The position numbers were made by a program, and so were the translations under genes. A stretch of DNA of 64,000 nt from Thiotrichaceae bacterium UBA4486. GTDB taxonomy: Bacteria; Pseudomonadota; Gammaproteobacteria; Eutrophobiales; Eutrophobiaceae. Where the stretch lies: NCBI GenBank assembly GCA_002389045.1, contig DGNS01000005.1:400924-464923 (forward strand), in the 5' to 3' direction. The notes beneath the pieces were generated by a model. The model was not told the origin of the DNA. It saw only the letters and a program-made list of their open reading frames with translations, and searched no databases. This document shows, in pieces, positions 8,633 to 16,541 of this stretch (the first letter of the stretch is position 1; every line of letters begins with the position of its first letter).

Positions 8633-9958
8633 ATGACCGACAAACTGCACAGAATTGTCATCGTTGGCGGTGGCGCCGGGGGACTGGAACTCGCCACCCG
8701 ACTGGGGAAAAAACTCGGCAGGAAAAAGCGAGCGGACATCACCCTCATCGACAGGACCATGACCCATCTCTGGAAACCGCTTCTGCATGAGGTGGCGGCC
8801 GGATCGCTGAATTCCTATGAAGATGAACTCAGTTACATGGCGCATAGTCACTGGAATCATTTCCGCTTTCGGCTCGGCGAGCTGGACAGGGTGGATCGCG
8901 TTAATCGCACCATTACCACCCTGCCGACGAAAGACGAGCACGGCGAGATATATATACCCGAACGTACCTTTCACTATGACACACTGGTGATCGCCATCGG
9001 CAGCGAAACCAACGACTTCGGCATCCCCGGCGTCAAGGAACACTGTCACTTCCTGGACCAGCGCCAGCAAGCCGATCATTTTCACCAGTTTTTCCTGAAA
9101 AAAGCCTACGAGGTGCATGCGCAGCAGGGCCCGCTGCGTGAAGGCCAGTTGAAAATCGCTATTGCCGGCGCCGGCGCCACGGGTATCGAACTGGCTGCCG
9201 AGTTGCATGATTCGCTCGGCCAGATGGTGGAATACGGCTTTGACGGCATCAACATCAAGGATGACCTGAAAATCAGTATCATCGAGGCTGCCGACAAGAT
9301 CCTGCCCGCCCTGCCCGATCGGCTGACGAACCGCACCATGAGCCTGCTCGGGAATCTGGGCATCGAGGTTTTACTGGGTGAACGCATCGTTGAAGCGACA
9401 ACGGAAGGCTTCAAAACCGAAAGCGGCAAATTTATACCTTCAGAGATCAAGGTCTGGGCCGCCGGTATCAAGGCTCCTGACTGCCTGGCCCGGATAGAAG
9501 GACTTGAAACCAACCGTATCAACCAGCTGCTGGTTCATCGCACTCTGCAAACCACCCGGGATGAAAACATTTTTGCCTTTGGCGATTGCGCGGCCTGCCC
9601 TCTGGACGATTCCGACAACACTGTACCACCCAGGGCACAGGCCGCTCACCAACAGGCCTCGATGTTGTATAAAACCATCACCCGCAGGCTGAAGGGACAA
9701 AGTCTGCCGGAATACACATACGTGGATTACGGCTCCCTGATCAATCTCAGCCGCTACTCTACGGTGGGCAGTCTCATGGGCAACCTGAGCGGAAAATTTT
9801 CAAGCAATATCTTCATCGAGGGGATCGTGGCGAGGTTCGTGTACTTATCGTTGTACAAGATGCATCAGCTTGCCGTGCACGGTATGGTCAGGTTCTCACT
9901 GACCACCATTGGCAGCTTCTTTACCCGGAGAATGAAACCGAGGATGAAGTTGCACTAA
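8633..9958 (+). CDS. ndh: Type II NADH dehydrogenase
   Basis: A 441-residue FAD flavoprotein of the NDH-2 family; it oxidises NADH and reduces quinone at the inner membrane without pumping protons. Seen: N-terminal FAD-binding motif IVIVGGGAGGLELATRLG, a second dinucleotide fold IAIAGAGATGIELAAEL near residue 180, FAFGDCAA near residue 320 and AQAAHQQA, all family hallmarks. The C-terminus (IVARFVYLSLYKMHQLAVHG) is amphipathic and basic, as in the membrane-anchoring tails of E. coli-type enzymes. It is monocistronic, and a perfect heptamer array follows the stop codon within 10 bp. Confidence 0.93.
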   Translation: MTDKLHRIVIVGGGAGGLELATRLGKKLGRKKRADITLIDRTMTHLWKPLLHEVAAGSLNSYEDELSYMAHSHWNHFRFRLGELDRVDRVNRTITTLPTKDEHGEIYIPERTFHYDTLVIAIGSETNDFGIPGVKEHCHFLDQRQQADHFHQFFLKKAYEVHAQQGPLREGQLKIAIAGAGATGIELAAELHDSLGQMVEYGFDGINIKDDLKISIIEAADKILPALPDRLTNRTMSLLGNLGIEVLLGERIVEATTEGFKTESGKFIPSEIKVWAAGIKAPDCLARIEGLETNRINQLLVHRTLQTTRDENIFAFGDCAACPLDDSDNTVPPRAQAAHQQASMLYKTITRRLKGQSLPEYTYVDYGSLINLSRYSTVGSLMGNLSGKFSSNIFIEGIVARFVYLSLYKMHQLAVHGMVRFSLTTIGSFFTRRMKPRMKLH

Positions 9959-9966
9959 TCAGGTGA

Positions 9967-10020
9967 CAGATGTCAGATGTCAGATGTCAGATGTCAGATG
10001 TCAGATGTCAGATGTCAGAT
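9967..10020. repeat. Heptamer tandem array, unit CAGATGT (7 perfect copies)
   Basis: Seven identical CAGATGT units plus a five-base partial copy, the most perfect array in the window. It begins 8 bp after the ndh stop codon and lies between convergent genes (ndh and the SRPBCC gene). Perfect identity implies recent expansion or active homogenisation. Confidence 0.95.
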
Positions 10021-10076
10021 GGAGTATAGCCGGCGGTCACCGTTATGATCGCCGGGTTATCCACGGTTCCGTTTTC

Positions 10077-10487
10077 CTAGCCGAATATTTTTTTCAGGTT
10101 ATCAAAGCCGGCCTGGTAGATGTCCTGGATCACTTTCACCGCCTCGTTCTCCGCCGCGCCGGTTGCCTCGAATTCACTGGACCATTCCACTACCGAAGTC
10201 CCGCTCTCATCATCCTTGACGCGAATGGTAGCCTTGTAGTTGGAAACCGGTAACGGGCTGTCGGTTATGGTATAGCTGTAAACACGTTCGCCGTTATCGA
10301 GGTTTTCCAGCTTTTCGACGATCTTGCCACCACCGGCAAGACTCAGTTCACGAACCTCGCCCCGTTTTTTCAGGACGCTTTTCTCAACCGCGGGATGCCA
10401 GTCCGGCAACGCGTTGAAACCACCAATCAAATCCCATACCTGGTCCGGTGTCACATTCAGTTCTGTTTGCATGGAGACTTTGGGCAT
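10077..10487 (-). CDS. SRPBCC (START-like) family protein
   Basis: A 136-residue single-domain protein of the SRPBCC/polyketide-cyclase superfamily, whose members bind hydrophobic ligands in a helix-grip cavity. The typical opening VTPDQVWDLIGGFNALPDWHPAV and the alternating strands ending in SGTSVVEWSSEFEA before a long C-terminal helix are visible. A strong ribosome site (AGGAGG, 8 bases before the ATG) precedes it. No ligand can be predicted. It stands alone, convergent with ndh. Confidence 0.8.
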   Translation of the reverse strand: MPKVSMQTELNVTPDQVWDLIGGFNALPDWHPAVEKSVLKKRGEVRELSLAGGGKIVEKLENLDNGERVYSYTITDSPLPVSNYKATIRVKDDESGTSVVEWSSEFEATGAAENEAVKVIQDIYQAGFDNLKKIFG

Positions 10488-10613
10488 TGTCCCTACCTCC
10501 TGATGTTTTTGTTGCCGGGCATTGAGTCAGTATACAAAAACAACTCAACTCTATTTGAACTCCTGCCCGACAAAATGTCCAGAGCTCATGTTCTTATGCT
10601 GCACCGAACAAAT

Positions 10614-12044
10614 TCAGTCCGTATTAGCCATGTTGTATTTTTTCATACGATAGCGCAGGGCCATGCGGGTAATGCCCAGTTCACGCGCCGCCCTGGAAAC
10701 GTTGCCACGAGTACGCTCCAGCGCCTGTTTTATCAGAGTTAGCTCGGCTTCTTCCAGGGTCAGATCCTGACCTGGGTTTTCAGCATGGTCTTTGACTGGT
10801 GAGGGTTTTCTGCTTTCAAGCGCCAGGTCGGAAGGCTCAATCTGGCCACCGCCGCTGAGCAGGACGGCACGCTCGATCAGGTGTTTGAGTTCGCGGATAT
10901 TGCCGGGCCATGCATAATCCAGTACCGCGGACTCTGCAGCATGACTCAACTGTACACCTTCGATGCCGTAGCGCCGGGCAGTCTGTGCGGCAAAACTGTT
11001 GGCCAGCAAAATGACATCATCTCCACGTTCGTGCAGCGGTGGCAATGTGACGGTCAGCACATTGAGGCGATAATACAAGTCGGAACGAAATTCCCCCTTT
11101 TCCGCCAGACTTTCCAGATCACGATTGGTCGCGGCAATAAACCAGGCGGCAACCGGTTGTTCCTGGGTTGTGCCGACGCGGCGCAGCGTCCGTCGCTCAA
11201 GTACGGCGAGCAGTTTGGATTGCAGGTCCTGGGGGATTTCACCGATTTCATCGAGAAACAGAATGCCGTCTTCCGCCGCCTCGATCAGACCGGTACGGGC
11301 CACGTGAGCATTGGTAAACGCACCTTTTTCGTGTCCGAACAATTCGGCTTCAATCAGATCCTTGGGCAACGATGCGCAATCCACGTGCACGAAGGGACGT
11401 TGGCGGCGACTGCTTTTCTCGTGCAGCAGCCTGGCCAGTACATCCTTGCCGGTACCGGTTTCACCGAGGATCAGCACCGTCGGTGGAATGCTGTTGCTGG
11501 CTTCGGTCAATGCGGCAATGCGATCCACCTGCGTGCGCACTTCCTGCAATGCCTGGCATTCACCGAGAAATTCCACACCCTCGACAGCATGCTGCTCGCG
11601 CTTGGTCGAATAGGTGAGTTTCTGTTCGCGTTCAAAATTACCCAGCACTTTCTCGATATTGACCATTAACTCGTCCAGGTCCACCGGTTTTTTCAGATAA
11701 TCCGATGCGCCCAGTTTCATCGCCGACACCGCATCTTCCACCTCGCCATAGGCGGACATCACCAGCACGGCGCAGTTGGATTCTGCTTTTTTACGTACCT
11801 CGGCCAGAAAGTCGAGACCGGATCCATCGGGCAGGCGCATATCGAGCAGGATCAGATCCGGAGACATATCCCGGAACTTGCTCCTGGCATTGTGCAGGTC
11901 GCCGGCGATATCGCTGCGAAAACCGGACCGGTTCAGACGCTTTTGTACGGCCCGGGCCAGTACACTCTCGTCCTCGACGATGAGTACACTGCGCTCCAGT
12001 TTCGGCAGGGTTTCGACGTTTGCGGATTTACTGTTCTCTTGCAT
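10614..12044 (-). CDS. NtrC-type sigma-54-dependent response regulator
   Basis: A 476-residue activator with three domains: receiver (phospho-acceptor D68 in LILLDMRLPDG), AAA+ ATPase (Walker A GETGTGKDVLA near 194-204, Walker B FLDEIGEI, sensor RSDLYYRLNV) and a Fis-type helix-turn-helix at the end (GNVSRAARELGITRMALRYR). The surface loop that contacts sigma-54, normally GAFTGA, reads GAFTNA at 241-246. The histidine kinase gene lies 18 bp upstream on the same strand, so they form one two-component operon. A sigma-54-like promoter and a dyad lie just beyond the kinase gene, ahead of pqqA, making that unit a plausible target. Confidence 0.92.
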   Translation of the reverse strand: MQENSKSANVETLPKLERSVLIVEDESVLARAVQKRLNRSGFRSDIAGDLHNARSKFRDMSPDLILLDMRLPDGSGLDFLAEVRKKAESNCAVLVMSAYGEVEDAVSAMKLGASDYLKKPVDLDELMVNIEKVLGNFEREQKLTYSTKREQHAVEGVEFLGECQALQEVRTQVDRIAALTEASNSIPPTVLILGETGTGKDVLARLLHEKSSRRQRPFVHVDCASLPKDLIEAELFGHEKGAFTNAHVARTGLIEAAEDGILFLDEIGEIPQDLQSKLLAVLERRTLRRVGTTQEQPVAAWFIAATNRDLESLAEKGEFRSDLYYRLNVLTVTLPPLHERGDDVILLANSFAAQTARRYGIEGVQLSHAAESAVLDYAWPGNIRELKHLIERAVLLSGGGQIEPSDLALESRKPSPVKDHAENPGQDLTLEEAELTLIKQALERTRGNVSRAARELGITRMALRYRMKKYNMANTD

Positions 12045-12062
12045 GTGTATGATTCTCCGGGA

Positions 12063-13517
12063 TCAGGCGGGCAATGGTGCGGTGATCAGCACCTCGGTGC
12101 CCTCACCCTTGTTGATTTCAAATGTCAGTCCCCAGCCATGGGTCTGGCAGATCTTGAAGGCAATCGGAATGCCCAGTCCGGTTCCGAAGCGTTTCGTCGA
12201 CGGTCCCGGCTCGAGATTGTCGGCCTCCGGTTGAAACGGCAGACCACCGCCTTCATCCCTGAAGCTGATGATGACGTGATCCAGATCGGTGTGAAAACCC
12301 ACCGTGAGCCTGGAACCGCGTGGCGAGGCATCCACGGCATTGGCCATCAGACCGTAGAGGGCCTGCTCCATCAGATCGGGGTCCACTTCGACGACGACCT
12401 CCTCGTTCCAGTCCACCCTGTCTATCGTCATTTGCTTTTCATCAAGGCGGGGTTTGAGCAAGTTCAATGGCGATGCCAACAGGTCGGTGACTTGAACTCT
12501 ACGCTTGTTCGGTTTCAGCGGGTGCAGGTACGAGACCAGCGCCGTCACCCAGCGCTCCAGACGATCTATGGTGTCGAGTATCGCCTGCCGGCATTCGTGC
12601 AATTCTTCCTGGTCCTCGACATCCTCAAGCACCTGGGCCGTGGCCCGGATACTGGCCAGAGGGTTACGTATGTTATGCGCCACTACCGGTACCAGCGCAC
12701 CCAGAGCCGCCTGTTTCTCGCTCTGGATAAGGGCATCGCGGCTGCTCTCCAGTTCCCGGGCCATATGGTTAATGGCGCCGGCCAGTTCCGATATTTCCTC
12801 GACGCCATTCTCGGGAATCTGATGATCGAGTCTGCCGCCGCTGATGATGCTGGCGCCGCTGGTCACCGCCGACATCGGTTTAAGAAAGCCCTGGGTGAGT
12901 ATATTACGGGCAAAACCGATCAGTATGATTGCCATGATGATAATGATGGCAATGATGTAGGGAGCCTTGCGGGTCCATTGCTTGAGATTCTCGTCCAGAA
13001 CCTGGTGTTTCTCGATGATTCGCCCGCGAAAGGTTTCATATCGCTCTTCAAATGTACCCACCATGGCTTCTGCAAACCGCGGATCGAGAATCTTCATGCG
13101 CACGCGAAAATCCGATGTGTAGGGATCGGTGAAAATCTTGTTCATGTCTCGCTGGATTTCCCGATAGGCCTGCTGCAATCCCTGGATTGACTCGCCCTCC
13201 GCACCCGTGGCGGACGCCTGGCGTAGATGGTTAAACTGCCTGTCGATGCGCCTTGAGTACTCGGCATAAACATCCAGTGACTGCGCATCTTCCAGCACCC
13301 GCACCCGGATAGCCGCCTGGATCTGTCTGAACAAGGCGCTGCGGATCTGCTCGGTCACTGACATCATCTCGTTCAGGCGGATGGATTCGGTGGAATTCTG
13401 ATGCCAGAAATAGGCCGACAACCCGCCGATACCGCCGGCAATGGTCACCAGGAGCAGGAAAGCGAATTCGTGCAACAGCAGCAGGCTGCTCAGGGATTTG
13501 GGACGTTTCAGCCACAT
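12063..13517 (-). CDS. Sensor histidine kinase, cognate to the NtrC-type regulator
   Basis: A 484-residue membrane kinase. Two transmembrane segments (about 14-36 and 186-204) bracket a helical periplasmic sensor of about 150 residues with no recognised ligand domain. A HAMP-like linker follows, then the phospho-acceptor helix with H281 in VVAHNIRNPLASI and an ATPase domain with N box (GLMANAVDASPRGS), G1 (DEGGGLPF) and G2 (FGTGLGIPIAF). It should phosphorylate D68 of the regulator translated next. Its start codon faces the 277-bp region leading to pqqA. Confidence 0.92.
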   Translation of the reverse strand: MWLKRPKSLSSLLLLHEFAFLLLVTIAGGIGGLSAYFWHQNSTESIRLNEMMSVTEQIRSALFRQIQAAIRVRVLEDAQSLDVYAEYSRRIDRQFNHLRQASATGAEGESIQGLQQAYREIQRDMNKIFTDPYTSDFRVRMKILDPRFAEAMVGTFEERYETFRGRIIEKHQVLDENLKQWTRKAPYIIAIIIIMAIILIGFARNILTQGFLKPMSAVTSGASIISGGRLDHQIPENGVEEISELAGAINHMARELESSRDALIQSEKQAALGALVPVVAHNIRNPLASIRATAQVLEDVEDQEELHECRQAILDTIDRLERWVTALVSYLHPLKPNKRRVQVTDLLASPLNLLKPRLDEKQMTIDRVDWNEEVVVEVDPDLMEQALYGLMANAVDASPRGSRLTVGFHTDLDHVIISFRDEGGGLPFQPEADNLEPGPSTKRFGTGLGIPIAFKICQTHGWGLTFEINKGEGTEVLITAPLPA

Positions 13518-13564
13518 CGGGCGAGTATACTGGATAGTGAGTGGTTCAAATAGACCATTTATAT

Positions 13565-13577
13565 GGTTAAATTAACC
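13565..13577. promoter_or_regulatory. Perfect dyad, candidate activator-binding site
   Basis: GGTTAAATTAACC is a perfect palindrome about a central base. It lies about 120 bp upstream of the sigma-54-like element of pqqA and about 50 bp before the kinase start codon. A second, looser inverted pair (GAGTGGTT at 13539, AACCCACTC at 13574) overlaps it. Position and symmetry suit an enhancer site for the adjacent NtrC-type regulator; no binding data support this. Confidence 0.35.
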
Positions 13578-13697
13578 CACTCCAGACACTGGAAATGCCT
13601 GTATGGCTTGCACAGATTGTCAGCGTGCTCATAAATATAACATCCAAGTATCTGTAATTATTCATTTTTTTATAATCATTTAGAATAATTCCAATCT

Positions 13698-13714
13698 CTG
13701 GCATATTTTCTGCG
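13698..13714 (+). promoter_or_regulatory. Sigma-54-like -24/-12 promoter of pqqA
   Basis: CTGGCATATTTTCTGCG contains TGGCA and TGC with the invariant GG (13700-13701) and GC (13712-13713) separated by exactly ten bases, as sigma-54 promoters require. The -12 part is weaker (CTGC instead of TTGC). Transcription would begin near 13725, about 70 bases before the pqqA ATG. No better sigma-70 pair is evident between this point and the gene. Confidence 0.5.
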
Positions 13715-13724
13715 TGTATCAGGG

Positions 13725-13756
13725 CGTACCGTTAACGGTACGGCCGGGAAACCGGC
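13725..13756 (+). promoter_or_regulatory. Two adjacent hairpins in the pqqA leader
   Basis: CGTACCGTTAACGGTACG (13725-13742) is a perfect 18-base palindrome. It is followed at once by GCCGG-GAAA-CCGGC (13743-13756), a five-pair stem capped by a GNRA tetraloop. Starting at the predicted transcription start, they would cap the mRNA with stacked hairpins and could stabilise it or take part in regulation. The palindrome could instead be an operator on DNA. Confidence 0.5.
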
Positions 13757-13794
13757 AACATGAAACCTTAAACCCGATTTTTAGGAGACCAACC

Positions 13795-13869
13795 ATGAAA
13801 TGGGATACACCTGAATACAGCGACATTCGTTTTGGCTTTGAAGTAACCATGTACATCAACAACAAGTAA
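13795..13869 (+). CDS. pqqA: PQQ precursor peptide PqqA (orphan)
   Basis: A 24-codon gene encoding the peptide from which pyrroloquinoline quinone is made: PqqE links a glutamate and a tyrosine side chain, PqqD presents the peptide, and later enzymes release and oxidise the product. The C-terminal half reads RFGFEVTMYINNK, with the conserved E16 and Y20 in the E-x3-Y spacing of known PqqA peptides; the start MKW and length also match. AGGAGA lies 6 bases before the ATG. Nothing else of the pathway (pqqB-F) is in the window. The gene has its own promoter-like element and terminator, so it is a single-gene unit. PQQ-type enzyme candidates here are limited to the dehydrogenase at 50385-51749. 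Confidence 0.9.
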   Translation: MKWDTPEYSDIRFGFEVTMYINNK

Positions 13870-13898
13870 TTGTTGTCTATACCGGCTTAAAGCCGGGC

Positions 13899-13925
13899 AA
13901 AAAAGGGGCGTAAAGCCCCTTTTTT
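13899..13925 (+). terminator. Intrinsic terminator of pqqA
   Basis: AAAAAAGGGGC, loop GTAAA, GCCCCTTTTTT: an eleven-pair stem with flanking A and U tracts, 29 bases after the pqqA stop. A smaller hairpin (CCGGCT-TAA-AGCCGG, 13882-13896) precedes it. Together they should end the transcript sharply before the next gene at 14037. Confidence 0.9.
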
Positions 13926-14036
13926 GTTGCCTGGTATTTATTCCCGCCAGCGGATATTCATTTTTTTTCCGATTTAACGTTAAAATACTCCCGTATACCA
14001 TTCAGTCCGGTGTGCACTGTCAGGGGAGGCAACGAC

Positions 14037-14633
14037 TTGAGACTATATTTACCGTCATTCAGGGTTTTCGGGAGCACTGGTATGTTGTTTCCCGTGTTTC
14101 TGTTGCTGGCATTCATGCTGATCCCGGTAACCACGCCCGCCAGCGAAATCGAGATTGAAATCATCAAATCCAGGAACTTGCTCACCGTCAAGGACGGCGA
14201 GCGGACGATCCGGGAATACCACATTGCACTCGGCAAAGGAGGCAACGGCAGCAAACGTAAACTGGGCGATAAAAAAACTCCGACCGGAGTTTACAAGATC
14301 ATGGATTTCAAGGAAGACAGCAAATTCCACTATTTTATCCATATCGACTATCCGAACCTGCTTGATGCCTGGTATGGGTATAAAAACCGGATCATTACCG
14401 CCAGCGACTTCAAGGACATCGCCTCTGCCTACAAAAACAGTCAAAAACCCCCGCAGAGTACCGCATTGGGCGGTTACATCGGTATCCACGGTCTGGGCGA
14501 GGAATCCGAAGAAAAACTCATGATTCATGAAGGCATAAACTGGACCGAGGGCTGTATTGCGCTCACCAATAACGAGGTACTCGACCTCAGGAAATATGTG
14601 GATGTCGGCACCCGCGTGGTTATCCGCGAATAA
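14037..14633 (+). CDS. L,D-transpeptidase (YkuD family)
   Basis: An exported peptidoglycan-modifying enzyme, 198 residues from the TTG at 14037. That start is chosen because GGGGAGG lies 7 bases upstream and it yields a complete signal peptide (basic MRLYLPSFR, then LFPVFLLLAFMLIPV, cut near TPA-S). A GTG at 14010 and an ATG at 14082 are alternatives. The YkuD core is clear: KKTPTGVYKI, IGIHGLG with the conserved histidine, and WTEGCIAL with catalytic cysteine about residue 173. The usual SHGC is TEGC here, so the residue before the Gly-Cys pair is altered. Family members make 3-3 crosslinks or attach lipoproteins. It opens a same-strand run reaching 18671. Confidence 0.85.
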   Translation: MRLYLPSFRVFGSTGMLFPVFLLLAFMLIPVTTPASEIEIEIIKSRNLLTVKDGERTIREYHIALGKGGNGSKRKLGDKKTPTGVYKIMDFKEDSKFHYFIHIDYPNLLDAWYGYKNRIITASDFKDIASAYKNSQKPPQSTALGGYIGIHGLGEESEEKLMIHEGINWTEGCIALTNNEVLDLRKYVDVGTRVVIRE

Positions 14634-14642
14634 TAACGACGG

Positions 14643-15152
14643 ATGACGGCCCTGGCTGTGTCCGCTTCGGGATTGGTGCTGTCCCTGTCGCTGGGCCTGC
14701 TTGTCCTCACCGGCTGTGATGACAAACAGTCGCCTCAAGAACTCTTCATCGAATCAACTGACAAACCCTTCAACGAGGTCATTGAAGACATCGAGTTCGC
14801 GATTACCGAACGCAATTACCGGATCGTCAACACCCTGCAGATTGGCAAGGCCATCCGGGAACGCGGTCATGAGGATTTTCCGGATAACTCAGTCATACTG
14901 TTTTGCAACCTGACAATTGCCAGGGCCATGCTCATGGAAGATCCTGATTATCTGAATCACTGTCCGTCACGTATCGGCATACGTGCATCCGGTGAGTCGG
15001 TTATGATTAGCGCCCATTTGTTTCCCGAATCAGGATATAATCGCGAGCTGGATGAGTTAATCCGTAAATCCAACACACACATGGTCGAGATCGTTAACTT
15101 CGGCGCGCGCGCGTGGCTGGAGGTCGACGATCCCGGCATGGAATTCGAGTGA
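14643..15152 (+). CDS. DUF302-family lipoprotein
   Basis: A 169-residue lipoprotein: hydrophobic N-terminus ending in lipobox VLTGC, with aspartates after the cysteine (CDD), which in enteric bacteria favours inner-membrane retention. The mature part fits DUF302, a small alpha/beta domain of unknown role: KPFNEVIEDIEFAITERNYRIVNTLQIGKAIRERG, then SVILFCNLTIARAMLMEDP. No ribosome site is obvious; the start is 9 bp after the transpeptidase stop, so coupling is likely. One base separates it from the channel subunit gene. Confidence 0.8.
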   Translation: MTALAVSASGLVLSLSLGLLVLTGCDDKQSPQELFIESTDKPFNEVIEDIEFAITERNYRIVNTLQIGKAIRERGHEDFPDNSVILFCNLTIARAMLMEDPDYLNHCPSRIGIRASGESVMISAHLFPESGYNRELDELIRKSNTHMVEIVNFGARAWLEVDDPGMEFE

Positions 15153-15153
15153 T

Positions 15154-15918
15154 ATGAATAAAGAAATCACCAAGGGTCAGCACCACCTTTTGCTGAGCTG
15201 GCTTGTATTTACCGGCGCCGTTATTTTTGCCTTGCTGGTCGCCTGGAATGAAGGCGTGTTGACACTTCTGTACATGGGCGACAAGAGCCGCATATCCTGG
15301 GCTATCACCCTGTTATTCATCATCGTTACGTTTCATGTCATGCGCCGGGTCTGGGTCATCTCCAGTCAGATCAATGCCGCCAGGGATGTATCGGAGTTCA
15401 TCAGGAAGCAGGACAAGCTGGTCATACGTGTTATTGGTGATAATGTGGATATTAACGGGAAATCCAGTCTGCCACCTTCCTACGCCACGCAGTTTATTCA
15501 TGATCTGGTCACCCGTTACAACAATCACGCGGTTTCTTCGGAAGACAGCGTGCAGGGTAATTCCGATTTGATCGAAGTGTATGAATCCAGACTGAAAGGA
15601 CCGCATGAGATTGGCTGGTTTATCGCCGACATTATGATCAAACTGGGATTGATGGGTACGATAATCGGCTTTGTCCTGATGCTGGGTTCAGTCGTTAATA
15701 TTGCCGACTTCGATGTCACAACCATGCAGAAAATTCTCAGGAACATGAGTTCCGGCATGGGCACGGCCCTGTACACAACCATGGCCGGTCTGGTTTGCAG
15801 CATGCTCTCCACTATCCAGTACCATATGCTGGAAAGAAACATTGATGAAATGATCGAGAACCTGAAACATCTCGCCCAGGTGTATATCCTGCCGAGGCTT
15901 CACCAGGCCGAGTCATGA
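15154..15918 (+). CDS. MotA/TolQ/ExbB-type proton-channel subunit
   Basis: A 254-residue inner-membrane protein with four predicted helices (about 10-32, 47-68, 160-182, 203-224), the latter two matching the MotA/TolQ/ExbB domain: KLGLMGTIIGFVLMLGSV, then SSGMGTALYTTMAGLVCSMLST. Such proteins form a pentamer around a dimer of an ExbD/MotB-like partner and couple proton flow to mechanical work. The natural partner is the next gene, 4 bp away. Not flagellar: no other motility gene is near. Its long cytoplasmic loop (about 70-155) is a candidate docking surface. Confidence 0.85.
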   Translation: MNKEITKGQHHLLLSWLVFTGAVIFALLVAWNEGVLTLLYMGDKSRISWAITLLFIIVTFHVMRRVWVISSQINAARDVSEFIRKQDKLVIRVIGDNVDINGKSSLPPSYATQFIHDLVTRYNNHAVSSEDSVQGNSDLIEVYESRLKGPHEIGWFIADIMIKLGLMGTIIGFVLMLGSVVNIADFDVTTMQKILRNMSSGMGTALYTTMAGLVCSMLSTIQYHMLERNIDEMIENLKHLAQVYILPRLHQAES

Positions 15919-15922
15919 TCTG

Positions 15923-16516
15923 ATGAGTATCAGGAAAAGACTGCAATCGGATCCTTTCACCGACCTCCTGTTCAATGCCCTGCTGGGATTCACCTTCCTG
16001 TTCCTGGTGGCTATCATGTTCATGAACCCCGAGGCCAAATCGGGCATCATCGATCCGAAGGCGGAATACATCATTACCGTGACCTGGGAAGACAACAGCC
16101 CCGATGACGTGGATACCTGGGTGGAGGATCCGGAAGGCAATATCATCTGGTTCCGCTCACCCGAGGCCGGTCTGCTGCACCTGGACCGGGATGACCGTGG
16201 CCAGTTGAATGACACCATCACCATTGCCGGTGAGGAAGTGCAGAACCCACTCAACCAGGAAGTGGTGACGATACGGGGTGTGGTCAAGGGTGAGTACGTG
16301 GTCAATCTTCATTACTATGCCTCGGAGACCGGCAAACCGGTGGATGTCAATGTCAGGCTGGTAAAGGTGAACCCGGCACTGGAAGTTATCTACTACGGCA
16401 ATGTGAGCCTTGAGAAAACCGGTGATGAGAAGACTGCCTTCCGTTTCAAGATCCAGGCCTCGGGTGATATCGGCAATGTGAATTTCATCCCCAAAAAACT
16501 GGTTTCATTTGGTTAA
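15923..16516 (+). CDS. ExbD/MotB-like partner with single N-terminal helix
   Basis: A 197-residue protein with one N-terminal transmembrane helix (LLFNALLGFTFLFLVAIMFM) preceded by DPFTD, resembling the start of ExbD, TolR and MotB where an aspartate at the helix carries protons. The rest is predicted periplasmic and beta-rich, rich in aromatic and acidic residues. I see no OmpA-like peptidoglycan-binding signature, unlike MotB or the Zorya protein ZorB. Position directly after the ExbB-like gene supports a stator pair. The periplasmic domain is unfamiliar to me. Confidence 0.65.
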   Translation: MSIRKRLQSDPFTDLLFNALLGFTFLFLVAIMFMNPEAKSGIIDPKAEYIITVTWEDNSPDDVDTWVEDPEGNIIWFRSPEAGLLHLDRDDRGQLNDTITIAGEEVQNPLNQEVVTIRGVVKGEYVVNLHYYASETGKPVDVNVRLVKVNPALEVIYYGNVSLEKTGDEKTAFRFKIQASGDIGNVNFIPKKLVSFG

Positions 16517-16541
16517 CTGAAAAGAATAAAGGAGACTGCAT

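Noticed and set aside
9967..10020. Tandem repeats resembling a CRISPR array
   Set aside because: The period is 7 bp with no spacers and no cas genes nearby; it is a simple heptamer array.
11892..13190. Plus-strand open frame of 432 codons opposite the histidine kinase and regulator
   Set aside because: Antisense shadow across two well-defined genes; no recognisable domain.
12063..13517. Kinase and regulator as a known nitrogen (NtrBC) pair
   Set aside because: The kinase has a periplasmic sensor and two membrane helices rather than the PAS-based soluble NtrB, and glnA is absent.
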